A stretch of 6,782 nucleotides of DNA from Zetaproteobacteria bacterium (GCA_002747015.1 NVXI01000008.1:80364-87145), one strand, 5' to 3'. Shown: positions 1 to 6,540, counted from the first letter of the stretch. Made by a program: numbers and translations. Notes: a model not told the origin generated them from the letters alone.

Positions 1-120
1 AGTATTAATCGTGAAATTTCTGCTGGCCTCATGGTCAACCAAGAAAAAAGCGTACAAGCCCCCCCTGTTGCTCCAACTGAACAAAAACCAATTGGGTCAA
101 CAACGGATATTTCAGGGTAA
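1..120 (+). CDS. 3' end of an unrecognised gene (partial, start outside window)
   Basis: Reading frame 1 is open from the window edge to a TAA at 118-120 and gives 39 residues ending ...IGSTTDISG. The tail is rich in Pro, Gln, Thr and Ser (SVQAPPVAPTEQKP), which looks like a flexible C-terminal extension. No domain is visible and I do not recognise the family. The stop lies next to the terminator of the convergent FlaG-like gene, which is where a gene end would be expected, and no better frame covers this stretch. That a real gene enters from the left is inference from the open frame and the convergent layout. With only 39 codons, chance openness cannot be excluded. Confidence 0.5.
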   Translation, partial: SINREISAGLMVNQEKSVQAPPVAPTEQKPIGSTTDISG

Positions 121-143
121 AAAAAATGCAGCGATTTGCTGCA
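119..143 (-). terminator. Intrinsic terminator of the FlaG-like gene
   Basis: Read on the minus strand, a perfect 6-bp stem TGCAGC/GCTGCA (138-143 and 127-132) with a 5-nt loop is followed by eight T residues (126 down to 119). This is the classical rho-independent layout. It begins 26 nt beyond the FlaG-like stop codon. On the plus strand the stem is followed by AAAATACATT, not a T run, so it should work well only for the minus-strand gene. Confidence 0.8.
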
Positions 144-169
144 AAATACATTCATATATTCACTTAAAT

Positions 170-685
170 TTATGCGAGAACACTTACTTCTGGAGACGGT
201 GTTGGTGTTGGTGGCGGCGCAGCTTGCGCCCCTGCTGTCAATGCCGCTGACACAACTTGTGGTGAAGGGAGCGATACATTCGCCGAAGCGTTTGATGTTG
301 CATCTTGCACCGTAATGATATCAGAAGACTGCACAGCACTAAATGGTGCTGGTGGCGGCACCACAAATTCTGCATTCTGACGTGGTGGCGTATCTGGTAT
401 ATTCGCGCTTTTAACGGATTGACTTTGCTCCAGTCTTACTTGCGCCTGACTTAATTGTGCTAGACGGCTTGCTGTTGGAAACTGGTCTTGTACATCGCCT
501 GTATCACGATCTCTTATTTGAATAACTGCTTTGTTATGAACCACATCAATGGAGATATAAGGACTGATATAGGGTGCCTTCGGAGCTTCCGGTGCAGGAC
601 TCGTTGTCACAGGCGCAGAACGCCCCCCTACGTTTCCACGTAGGATTTGTGCACTTACCAATGTTGAGCTCACGGCTTCAATCAT
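170..685 (-). CDS. FlaG-like flagellar protein with a Pro-rich C-terminal tail
   Basis: This is a 171-residue protein starting at ATG 685-683, with a purine-rich ribosome binding site (AGGA/AGGGA) 8-15 nt upstream. Residues about 42-80 (YISIDVVHNKAVIQIRDRD, then TGDVQDQFP) resemble the FlaG/YvyC fold: two beta strands, a D-x-x-TG-x-V turn, then a Q-x-P motif leading into a short helix (SRLAQL). FlaG proteins are linked to filament length and filament cap function. Residues 95-171 are low complexity, rich in Pro, Ala, Ser and Val, and end in PPPTPTPSPEVSVLA. No signal peptide or membrane segment is visible. The gene is divergent from fliF and has its own promoter and terminator, so it is a one-gene unit. 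The family call rests on the short motif and on context. It is odd that the domain lies near the N-terminus, since FlaG usually carries it at the C-terminus. Confidence 0.6.
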   Translation of the reverse strand: MIEAVSSTLVSAQILRGNVGGRSAPVTTSPAPEAPKAPYISPYISIDVVHNKAVIQIRDRDTGDVQDQFPTASRLAQLSQAQVRLEQSQSVKSANIPDTPPRQNAEFVVPPPAPFSAVQSSDIITVQDATSNASANVSLPSPQVVSAALTAGAQAAPPPTPTPSPEVSVLA

Positions 686-755
686 GGCGAATCCCTATCC
701 TTTCCTATTTAAATCCTACACGCACAATGCACGCAAGATAAACTACCCTACTATC

Positions 756-768
756 ACTGTAATACAGT
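756..768. promoter_or_regulatory. Palindromic operator candidate over the -10 box
   Basis: ACTGTA-A-TACAGT is a perfect 6-bp inverted repeat with a single central base. It coincides with the -10 box of the minus-strand promoter and reaches into the spacer. A dyad at this place is well positioned for a dimeric repressor. The spacing is too short for an E. coli-type LexA box, and it does not match the alphaproteobacterial LexA (GTTC-N7-GTTC) or CtrA sites. The cognate regulator is unknown. Confidence 0.4.
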
Positions 769-784
769 CTTATGCAAAAGTCAA
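756..784 (-). promoter_or_regulatory. Sigma-70-type promoter of the FlaG-like gene
   Basis: On the minus strand the -35 box is TTGACT (784-779, 5 of 6 to consensus) and the -10 box is TACAGT (761-756, 4 of 6), with an exact 17-bp spacer. Transcription would start near 749 and leave a leader of about 60 nt before the ATG at 685. This is a housekeeping-type promoter, not a flagellar sigma-28 one. Confidence 0.6.
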
Positions 785-967
785 GAAATTGCACAATAAT
801 GACGGTGGATAAGCGGCTATATCTGGCATATCATTAACTATTCATAAAGTTTGTATTATGAAAAGAAATCAACATTGCCATTTGCCAGAATATAAAAACT
901 ACAGTAACTTATCTGCGCGTACTTACTTTAAAGGCGAATCACCCCCTCGTCTTGAAGGGTATGTTTA

Positions 968-976
968 TGCTATACT
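968..976 (+). promoter_or_regulatory. Extended -10 promoter candidate for the fliF operon
   Basis: TGCTATACT has the extended -10 form TGnTATAAT with one mismatch in the hexamer (TATACT, 971-976). No good -35 box sits 16-18 bp upstream; the nearest TTGAAG (952-957) is only 13 bp away. Transcription would start near 983, giving a leader of about 60 nt before fliF. It is the best plus-strand promoter I can see before fliF, but an activator-dependent promoter elsewhere in 785-950 is possible. Confidence 0.4.
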
Positions 977-977
977 A

Positions 978-1010
978 ACGCTACCCCTACCCTCTTTGGG
1001 GTTCTAGCGT
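978..1010 (+). promoter_or_regulatory. Hairpin in the fliF leader
   Basis: ACGCT (978-982) pairs with AGCGT (1006-1010), and ACCCC (983-987) pairs with GGGGT (998-1002). This leaves a 3-nt bulge on the right arm and a 10-nt loop. The element begins about 5 nt upstream of the predicted transcript start. If RNA, it would lie at or near the 5' end and could protect the message; if DNA, it could be an operator. It is followed by AATTATTTAA, not a T run, so it is unlikely to be a terminator. Confidence 0.45.
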
Positions 1011-1042
1011 AATTATTTAATGTGTAATAAAAGGTTTATAAT

Positions 1043-2719
1043 GTGAATAGCTTTGTCGCAACATTACAACAATTAGGCCCTGCTCGCTTAGGGGTTATGG
1101 GCGCAATATTACTTGGCCTCCTGATGTTCTTTGTATTTATTTCCATGCGCATTACGACACAGGAAATGAAATTACTCTACACTGATCTGTCTTCGATAGA
1201 TTCCGGCGCCGTTGCGGCGAAACTGGAAGAAAGCCAAATTCCTTATGAGATATCATCCGATGGATCACGCATATTAGTGCCCGGTAATGAAGTGGGTCGC
1301 GCGCGCATGCTTCTTGCGGCTGAGGGTCTTCCTAATGGCGGCTCTATCGGTTATGAGCTATTCGATAAACAATCAGGATTTGGCACAACCAACTTTGTCC
1401 AAAACATAAACCAAGTCCGCGCCTTAGAGGGCGAACTAGCCAGAACAATCAGCTCGCTTAACAACATTCGTAGCGCACGCGTTCACATTGTCCTGCCACA
1501 AAGACAAAAGTTCAGCCGCCAAACGCGCGCACCATCCGCAAGCGTTGTTCTGGGCGTGAACTCTGGTTCTGTGATTGATCGCCAACAAATTGTATCTGTT
1601 CAATCTCTGATCGCCTCTGCTGTCCCCTCTCTAAAATCAAGGAATGTTTCCGTCGTTGACAGTAATGGTAACCTTCTCGCAAAAGGGGGAAGCGAAGATA
1701 ATGAACTTCTGTCTATGAAAGCAGACGATCAGCGTAAAAATTACGAAACCCGCTTGCAAAATAAAATCGAAGAACAAGTTGGACGTATCGTCGGTTTCGG
1801 AAAAGTTACTGCCATCGTCACCGTGGATATGAATTTTGACCGCATTAACACAAGCGAAGAAATATATAACCCCGAAGGACAGGTTCTAAGATCCACACAA
1901 TCAACGCAAGAAAGCAGTACCGAGCGTGAGCCAGTCAGTGACAATGTTTCAATTGGCAATAACTTACCCGGCATTGGTGGCGACTTGCTCGCTGATCAAG
2001 GCCCTTCTGCCGAAAGCACCCGTACCGAGGATGTTGCAAATTACGAAATCAGCAAAACAATCAGAAGTACTGTTTTTCAAGCAGGACGCATTGAAAAACT
2101 ACATGTTTCTGTTCTTGTTGATGGGCGCTATGTTACAGACGAGGAAGGTGTCAAAACCTATGAAGCGCGCTCAACCGAGGAAATGGATAAAATATCATCC
2201 CTCATTCGCATTGCCATCGGTATTGATGAAGATCGCGGCGATGCGCTAGAAGTTGTTAACCTACAATTTGCCGTTCTTGACGCAGCAGAAGATCTCGTTG
2301 ATGAACGCATGCTTTTTGGCTTTGAAAAAAGCGACCTCATTGATGCCGCAGAAATTATGGTTGTGGCCATTATGGTTATTTTGGTTGTCCTCCTTGTGCT
2401 ACAGCCAATGGTCACGAAATTAATGAATATTGAACTATCACCAAAAGTCGGGCTTGACGATATGCTGCAACATGACCTGCTTGCTGCATCACCGGCAAAC
2501 CCCGCCCTTGCGCCGCCACCAACAGGTGCAGTACAAATTGGTGCAGATGGGCAGCCTATAACCAACACGCCAGATGATGATGATGATGAACTCATCAATG
2601 TCCAAGGTATTGAAGGACGCGTAAAAGCCTCCACAATAAAAAAAGTTGAAGCAATTGTAGACAATTATCCGGAAGAGACTGTTTCAGTCATTCGAAGCTG
2701 GATGACGCAGGAGAGCTAA
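1043..2719 (+). CDS. fliF: Flagellar MS-ring protein FliF
   Basis: FliF forms the MS ring in the inner membrane, on which the rotor and export gate are built. The 558 residues match the family length. Transmembrane segment 1 is at about 17-36, and the ring-building domains follow over about 38-215. Signature stretches are [20 protein letters not shown] (113-132, including the conserved [11 protein letters not shown]) and ARVHIVLP (145-152). The third ring domain and beta-collar region lie at about 225-410, with VSIGNNLPG at 302-310 and LHVSVLVDG at 353-361. The second membrane segment is at 434-456. The cytoplasmic tail has a run of five Asp (511-515) and ends in the FliG-binding helices ([19 protein letters not shown], 527-545). 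The start is GTG at 1043, chosen because AAAAGG lies 8 nt upstream and the protein then begins with the usual short N-terminus before the membrane segment. It is the first gene of the cluster. Confidence 0.97.
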   Translation: MNSFVATLQQLGPARLGVMGAILLGLLMFFVFISMRITTQEMKLLYTDLSSIDSGAVAAKLEESQIPYEISSDGSRILVPGNEVGRARMLLAAEGLPNGGSIGYELFDKQSGFGTTNFVQNINQVRALEGELARTISSLNNIRSARVHIVLPQRQKFSRQTRAPSASVVLGVNSGSVIDRQQIVSVQSLIASAVPSLKSRNVSVVDSNGNLLAKGGSEDNELLSMKADDQRKNYETRLQNKIEEQVGRIVGFGKVTAIVTVDMNFDRINTSEEIYNPEGQVLRSTQSTQESSTEREPVSDNVSIGNNLPGIGGDLLADQGPSAESTRTEDVANYEISKTIRSTVFQAGRIEKLHVSVLVDGRYVTDEEGVKTYEARSTEEMDKISSLIRIAIGIDEDRGDALEVVNLQFAVLDAAEDLVDERMLFGFEKSDLIDAAEIMVVAIMVILVVLLVLQPMVTKLMNIELSPKVGLDDMLQHDLLAASPANPALAPPPTGAVQIGADGQPITNTPDDDDDELINVQGIEGRVKASTIKKVEAIVDNYPEETVSVIRSWMTQES

Positions 2720-2724
2720 CCCAG

Positions 2725-3750
2725 ATGAATATGCGAGTCAGAGATGATTACAGGACATTAATGGGGCCGGAGAAGGCCGCAATATTCCTTCTATCACTTA
2801 GTGAGGAACGCACCAGCCAGATTTTCGAAATGATGGATGATGAGGAAATTCTAGAATTATCACAGATCATGTCCAGCCTTGGTAAAATTGGCCCTGCCAT
2901 TGTTGAACGTCTATTTGTTGATTTTGCCGAACAGATGAGTTCAACAAACACACTCGTCGGTTCACAAGACAGTACAGAGCGTATGCTTCTTAAATCCGGC
3001 CTTTCTCAAGCTAAAATAGACAACATTATGGAAGAAATTCGCGGACCTGCTGGACGGACCATGTGGGAAAAGCTGGGAAATGTGAACGAAGAGATCCTCG
3101 CCTCTTTCCTTCAAAAAGAATACCCGCAGACTGTTGCTGTTGTTCTCTCAAAAGTCAGCGCAGACCATGCCGCGCGCGTTTTAGCCATCTTACCTGACGG
3201 CTTTGCACTAGAAGTGATCAATCGCATGCTTAGAATGGAAACTGTGCAAAAGGATATTCTGGAAGAAGTCGAAAAAACTCTACGCAAAGAGTTCATGACC
3301 AACTTATCGCGCACACAGCGCCGTGATAGCCATGAATTAATGGCCGAAATCTTCAACAACATGGAACGCGCGGTTGAAAGTCGTTTCATGGAAGATCTTG
3401 AAAAAGGCACGCCAGAAGCCGCAGAAAAAATCCGCAGCCTCATGTTTACATTTGATGATCTATCAACTCTAGACGCGGCGTCGATCCAAACAGTCATTAG
3501 AGCTATAGACAAAGAGAAACTTCCACTCGCACTCAAAGGTGCCAGTGACAGCCTACAAGACCTATTCTTCTCCAATATGTCAGAACGTGCAGCAAAAATA
3601 ATGAAGGAAGATATGGCCGCAATGGGCCCTGTCAGACTGAAAGATGTTGAAGAATCACAACAATACATTGTCACAGTGACAAAAGACCTTGAGGGACGCG
3701 GTGAAGTCATAATTTCAACTGGTTCTCAAGAAGAAGAAATGATCGGATAA
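2725..3750 (+). CDS. fliG: Flagellar motor switch protein FliG
   Basis: FliG is the rotor protein that binds the FliF tail, contacts FliM and receives torque from the stator. The 341 residues are normal for the family. The N-terminal FliF-binding domain covers about 10-100 ([13 protein letters not shown] at 13-25). The middle domain contains the EHPQ motif in the form EYPQ (132-135). The C-terminal domain has the hydrophobic MFTF patch (240-243) and the torque helix. Counting from ALKGAS, the charged residues known from E. coli FliG (K264, R281, D288, D289, R297) correspond to K271, R288, E295, D296 and R304, so charge is kept throughout. AGGAGAG (2709-2715) lies 9 nt before the ATG, inside the end of fliF. 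The gap to fliF is 5 nt, which suggests translational coupling. A second ATG two codons in is possible. Confidence 0.97.
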   Translation: MNMRVRDDYRTLMGPEKAAIFLLSLSEERTSQIFEMMDDEEILELSQIMSSLGKIGPAIVERLFVDFAEQMSSTNTLVGSQDSTERMLLKSGLSQAKIDNIMEEIRGPAGRTMWEKLGNVNEEILASFLQKEYPQTVAVVLSKVSADHAARVLAILPDGFALEVINRMLRMETVQKDILEEVEKTLRKEFMTNLSRTQRRDSHELMAEIFNNMERAVESRFMEDLEKGTPEAAEKIRSLMFTFDDLSTLDAASIQTVIRAIDKEKLPLALKGASDSLQDLFFSNMSERAAKIMKEDMAAMGPVRLKDVEESQQYIVTVTKDLEGRGEVIISTGSQEEEMIG

Positions 3751-3769
3751 GCCAATAGAACACGGCTTA
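3748..3769 (+). repeat. Inverted repeat (hairpin) at the fliG stop codon
   Basis: TAAGCC (3748-3753) and GGCTTA (3764-3769) form a perfect 6-bp stem with a 10-nt loop, and the left arm includes the fliG stop codon. No T run follows, so it does not look like a terminator. It sits in the 45-nt gap before fliH and could affect message stability or translation of the next gene. It overlaps by one base a second small palindrome, AATGCGCATT (3769-3778). Confidence 0.45.
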
Positions 3770-3799
3770 ATGCGCATTGAAACAGAAAGATTACGATGA
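3770..3799 (+). other. Nine-codon ORF overlapping the fliH start
   Basis: ATG at 3770 opens a nine-codon frame (MRIETERLR) whose TGA (3797-3799) overlaps the fliH ATG (3796-3798) in the arrangement ATGA, as seen in translationally coupled genes. No strong ribosome binding site precedes it. It may be chance. It is listed because fliH itself has only a weak ribosome binding site. Confidence 0.2.
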
Positions 3800-4500
3800 A
3801 CGGACAACCATTTTTTTTCGATAATAACGTCTTTGACGATGAAAACCTAGCCTCCATGGATGGGGTCGAGACCCCGGAATTTACAAAATCACAACTAGAA
3901 TCTTTACAAAAAGAGGCCTTTGAAAAAGGAAAGCGTGCTGGATATGAAGACAGTGAGGCCAGCACAACGAAGAACATACTCTCTGTCCTTGAAAAAATAG
4001 AACGCGACATGACTGTCCTATTTGCTGCCGAGAGCGATCGAGGAGGGAAATATGAAGAAGAAGCCGTCAACTTAACACTTACCATCATAAATAAACTTTT
4101 TCCGCTTTATATGGAAGAGTATGGTGATAAAGAACTACAATCAGCACTCAAGAGTATATTATCAAATCATAACACACCTGAGAAAATTAAAATTGAGCTA
4201 CCGGAAATCCTACTAGCCCCCTTGGAAACGTTTATAAAAGACATGGAAGGAACATTAGATAAACAGATCACTCTTAGCTCAAATGCATCTCTACAAAGGC
4301 ATGAATGCCGTATATTATGGCCAGATGGCGGCGTTATATACAATCAAAATATTATTGCAGAAAAAACTCTTGGCATTATGAAAGAGGCACTTGCAGAGCG
4401 TGGCGTTAACGTTCATGATAAAGGGGTATCAAAAAATAAAACAATGTCTGATGATCAACTCGAAAAATCAGATGAACAGCAAACGGCAGGAGAAACGTGA
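3796..4500 (+). CDS. fliH: Flagellar export apparatus regulator FliH
   Basis: FliH binds the export ATPase FliI, restrains it and docks it to the C-ring through FliN. The protein has 234 residues. The N-terminus (MNGQPFFFDNNVFDDE) has the aromatic and acidic patch common in alphaproteobacterial FliH. A helical region with AFEKGKRAGYEDSEA (41-55) follows, and then the FliH/YscL-type C-terminal domain (about 85-200) with the hallmark CRILWPDGGV (171-180) and a helix IIAEKTLGIMKEAL. The last 30 residues are hydrophilic and probably disordered. Sequence identity across the FliH family is low, so the call rests on this motif and on its place between fliG and fliN. A TGA at 3778-3780 in the same frame leaves ATG 3796 as the earliest standard start. 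The ribosome binding site is weak (AGAAAG, 3784-3789). Confidence 0.85.
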   Translation: MNGQPFFFDNNVFDDENLASMDGVETPEFTKSQLESLQKEAFEKGKRAGYEDSEASTTKNILSVLEKIERDMTVLFAAESDRGGKYEEEAVNLTLTIINKLFPLYMEEYGDKELQSALKSILSNHNTPEKIKIELPEILLAPLETFIKDMEGTLDKQITLSSNASLQRHECRILWPDGGVIYNQNIIAEKTLGIMKEALAERGVNVHDKGVSKNKTMSDDQLEKSDEQQTAGET

Positions 4501-4875
4501 ATGGACGATGACACAGAAAATAACGAAAGCACTGCCCCAGCAGGCAAAGATCTAGACTTAGATGAAATTTCAGAGGACCCAGCATTACAGAGCGATGATG
4601 AGCCCGAATTTGCCGTCGGAGTAGCTATGGCAGATGATGTTAGTGCAATATATGATATCCCTGTTAATGTTTCCGCTGTTTTAGGGCGATCAACTATGCA
4701 AGTCAGCCAACTTTTAAAGCTTGGTCGTGGTGCGGTTATTGAATTGGACAGAAAAGTTGGAGAAGCGATTGATATTTATGTCAATAATCGCTTGGTCGCG
4801 CGCGGCGAAGTGGTGGTGGTTGAAGACAGGTTGGGCATAACGATGACTGAAATTGTTAAATCTGACCGCACTTAA
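4501..4875 (+). CDS. fliN: Flagellar motor switch protein FliN
   Basis: FliN forms the lower C-ring with FliM and is the docking site for FliH-FliI. The 124 residues contain one SpoA domain at about 48-121: YDIPVNVSAVLGRS (51-64), LLKLGRGAVIELDRKVGEAI (71-90), then VNNRLVARGEVVVVEDRLGI (94-113). These are the standard FliN motifs. The first 40 residues are strongly acidic (about 15 Asp or Glu) and likely disordered, as in other long FliN forms. The ATG directly follows the fliH TGA with no gap, and AGGAG (4488-4492) lies 8 nt upstream inside fliH, so the two are probably coupled. fliM is not adjacent in this window. Confidence 0.96.
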   Translation: MDDDTENNESTAPAGKDLDLDEISEDPALQSDDEPEFAVGVAMADDVSAIYDIPVNVSAVLGRSTMQVSQLLKLGRGAVIELDRKVGEAIDIYVNNRLVARGEVVVVEDRLGITMTEIVKSDRT

Positions 4876-4887
4876 ATTTGCGCAAAT
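4876..4887. repeat. 12-bp perfect palindrome after fliN
   Basis: ATTTGCGCAAAT begins at the base after the fliN stop codon. It lacks a loop and a T run, so it is a poor terminator. About one or two perfect 12-bp palindromes are expected by chance in a window of this size. Function unknown. Confidence 0.3.
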
Positions 4888-4928
4888 ACAAAAATAACTG
4901 ACCCTAGAAAAGGACGAGGTTTGAAAAA

Positions 4929-5765
4929 ATGGCAGCAGCCGACACACAAACAAACGAACGGTTACCGACAGTTTCAGTCCCCTTTGCGGTTTCGCGCTTT
5001 GACTTTGCCACAATCCTAGGGCTAGTGTTTTCCATTGGTTTGATCATTGGTGCCATTGCGATGGGTCAAAGCGATGCCAAATTCTTCAACCTACCCTCTG
5101 TCCTTATTGTTATTTTAGGAACGATAACGGCAACATGTACGTCTTATACAGGTGGAGAGCTTGCGCAATCAATGGGGATTATTTCAAAATCAGCACTTAG
5201 ACCCGTCAGAAATTTCCCTCTACTGGCCAGAAGCCTGATGGATTTGGCCACAATTGCGCGAAAAAAGGGCCTTTTGTTTCTTTCTAACTATGATAAAGAA
5301 ATAGCAAAAGAACCCTTTCTACAGCATGCGATGAATATTGTTATTGATGGCTATAGCGGAAATGATATCAGACGTATTTTACAACAAAATATTGATCTGG
5401 AAGAGGAACGCCAAAAACGCGCCGCCAGTATTTTACGCCGTGCCTCGGAAGTTGCACCCGCAATGGGACTGATCGGGACATTGGTGGGACTTGTCCAAAT
5501 GCTGGCAAACCTCGAAAATCCAGATACCATTGGCCCGGCGATGGCCGTAGCTCTACTTACAACTTTCTATGGTGCGATATTGGGATCTATCATTATGTCT
5601 CCATTGGCCGCAAAAATTGAACGAAATGCAGATGATGAAGTCACAGCAAAAACAATTATTCTAAGAACAGCAATGTCTATTATAAAACAAGAAAATCCAC
5701 GTAATTTGGAAATGCTGATTAATGCCCAACTGCCGCCGTCACAACGTATTCGTTATTTTGATTAA
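4929..5765 (+). CDS. motA: Flagellar motor stator protein MotA (PomA-like)
   Basis: MotA surrounds a MotB dimer in the inner membrane and turns ion flow into torque on FliG. The protein has 278 residues and four membrane segments: about 27-46, 54-72, 175-195 and 203-226. The third and fourth carry the family signatures APAMGLIGTLVGLVQML (176-192) and IGPAMAVALLTTFYGAILGS (201-220), with the conserved prolines P177 and P203. The sequence is closer to PomA and long MotA forms than to E. coli MotA. The three threonines that line the sodium site in Vibrio PomA (T158, T185, T186) are present as T184, T211 and T212. In the cytoplasmic loop R111 matches E. coli R90, but the position of E98 is Ser119. 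GAGG (4916-4919) lies 9 nt before the ATG. The gene follows fliN by 53 nt with no promoter seen, so it is likely in the same operon. No motB follows. Confidence 0.95.
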   Translation: MAAADTQTNERLPTVSVPFAVSRFDFATILGLVFSIGLIIGAIAMGQSDAKFFNLPSVLIVILGTITATCTSYTGGELAQSMGIISKSALRPVRNFPLLARSLMDLATIARKKGLLFLSNYDKEIAKEPFLQHAMNIVIDGYSGNDIRRILQQNIDLEEERQKRAASILRRASEVAPAMGLIGTLVGLVQMLANLENPDTIGPAMAVALLTTFYGAILGSIIMSPLAAKIERNADDEVTAKTIILRTAMSIIKQENPRNLEMLINAQLPPSQRIRYFD

Positions 5766-5787
5766 CCATATCACCAAAAACAAAGCC

Positions 5788-6468
5788 CTAACTCAAACGC
5801 AAATCCCCAACCACCATCAATCTTGGCGTTCTAGAGCGTTGTGCACGATGAACAAAAGCGCGTTTTTCCTTTACCTTCATCACTCTCTCAAACACCATAT
5901 CCGCCCTGCCCTTTGGCTTGTTCCTAACGCGTGATTTCCAGATATCACCCGTGTGAAACTGGTAAATCGGCGCGTCATCACGGTAGACCACATCATGCCC
6001 AGACACATCAATCACATCATCATTTCGAATAAATTGCGTAACCGGATCATTGTAGCATGTCATGAAACGATCAAAGTCTTGTTCCAAACCATCAACATGA
6101 AAATCGTGTGTGCGCGTATCTTGCGTATAACCCGTCAATAACCGCATATGGATTTTAACCCGTGCAGAATAGAAAAACTCCATATCATGCAGAATCGTAT
6201 CAACACACCGGATCAAGGCAGTATCGTCCAGCGTATCTTTAAACGCCCCAATTTTTTCACGTTCACTATATTTTATAAAGATCTCTTCTTCTCCAAGATC
6301 AAAATGCACAGCCATTTTCTGCGCCAGAGTATCAAAATCCCCATTCAATGTCCGTGGGAGCAGCACAACATTAGCCGCAGGTGCGAAATCTTCTTCTAAA
6401 AACGCACACAAATCGCCAACGACCTTTATTCTGTCATAACCCTCTGGTATATAGTTATTTACTGTCAT
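5788..6468 (-). CDS. DUF1826-like protein, possible HxD metal-site protein
   Basis: This is a 226-residue soluble protein of unknown function. Residues 101-150 contain THDFHVDG (H124-x-D126) followed by RFMTCYNDPVTQFI. The end has FVHRAQRSRTPRLMVVGDL (H207, R208, R216). This order, HxD then a distal His and Arg near a final beta strand, resembles DUF1826 proteins as I remember them, and also the Fe(II) and 2-oxoglutarate layout of cupin-fold dioxygenases. Neither is proven. No signal peptide or membrane segment is visible. ATG 6468 is preferred as start. An in-frame TTG at 6513 would add 15 residues but is a poor initiation codon, although the ribosome binding site before 6468 is also weak. 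The gene is antisense to the flagellar genes, converging on motA with a 22-bp gap and diverging from flbD. A flagellar role is not supported by the sequence itself. Confidence 0.5.
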   Translation of the reverse strand: MTVNNYIPEGYDRIKVVGDLCAFLEEDFAPAANVVLLPRTLNGDFDTLAQKMAVHFDLGEEEIFIKYSEREKIGAFKDTLDDTALIRCVDTILHDMEFFYSARVKIHMRLLTGYTQDTRTHDFHVDGLEQDFDRFMTCYNDPVTQFIRNDDVIDVSGHDVVYRDDAPIYQFHTGDIWKSRVRNKPKGRADMVFERVMKVKEKRAFVHRAQRSRTPRLMVVGDLRLS

Positions 6469-6481
6469 AAGATGGCATTGT

Positions 6482-6495
6482 AACCTAAAAAGGTT
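6482..6495. repeat. Short inverted repeat between divergent genes
   Basis: AACCT-AAAA-AGGTT is a perfect 5-bp inverted repeat in the 72-bp region between the DUF1826-like gene and flbD. It could be an operator for either gene or chance. A possible -10 box for flbD, TACAAT (6509-6514), lies downstream without a matching -35. Confidence 0.25.
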
Positions 6496-6540
6496 GTTTA
6501 AGAGTAAATACAATATATTTTTATCAGGAGCATATCCCCT

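Larger units (their letters stand above)
686..1042. other. Divergent regulatory region between the FlaG-like gene and fliF
   Basis: These 357 bp have no convincing gene. They contain the minus-strand promoter (756-784) with its palindrome (756-768), an extended -10 element on the plus strand (968-976), a leader hairpin (978-1010) and the fliF ribosome binding site (AAAAGG, 1029-1034). Between about 785 and 950 the DNA is AT-rich with a short tandem TTGCCA repeat (875-887), and I see no further assignable element. I found no match to the sigma-54 (TGGCAC-N5-TTGC) or sigma-28 consensus on the plus strand. Confidence 0.7.

Noticed and set aside
824..839. TGGCATATCATTAACT as a sigma-54 promoter for fliF
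   Set aside because: The -24 half is fair, but the -12 half has AAC in place of TGC, losing the essential GC, and it lies over 200 nt from fliF.
845..871. TAAAGTTT (845-852) as a sigma-28 -35 box
   Set aside because: The position 11 nt downstream reads AGAAATCA and not GCCGATAA.
858..1007. A 49-codon plus-strand ORF (starts MKRNQHCHLPEY) in the fliF upstream region
   Set aside because: It has only a weak ribosome binding site, runs through the likely -10 box and the leader hairpin, and its composition does not look like a protein family I know.
834..1031. Two TTAA-N7-TAAA sites (834-848 and 1017-1031) resembling the CtrA site TTAA-N7-TTAA
   Set aside because: Each has a mismatch in one half-site, the DNA is AT-rich, and the second lies on the fliF ribosome binding site. 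CtrA control is plausible for this clade but not supported here.
2573..2590. Run of GAT codons in fliF as a tandem repeat of interest
   Set aside because: It encodes five Asp in the acidic, disordered part of the cytoplasmic tail; such runs are common in FliF linkers.
2158..3710. Long minus-strand open frames at 2158-2664 and 3111-3710
   Set aside because: They are opposite strongly supported fliF and fliG and give Ser/Arg-rich translations without domains, as expected of antisense shadows.
6469..6513. N-terminal extension of the DUF1826-like protein from TTG at 6513
   Set aside because: It needs a rare start codon and adds residues (LLLNNLFRLQCHL) with no family resemblance; the ATG at 6468 is simpler.
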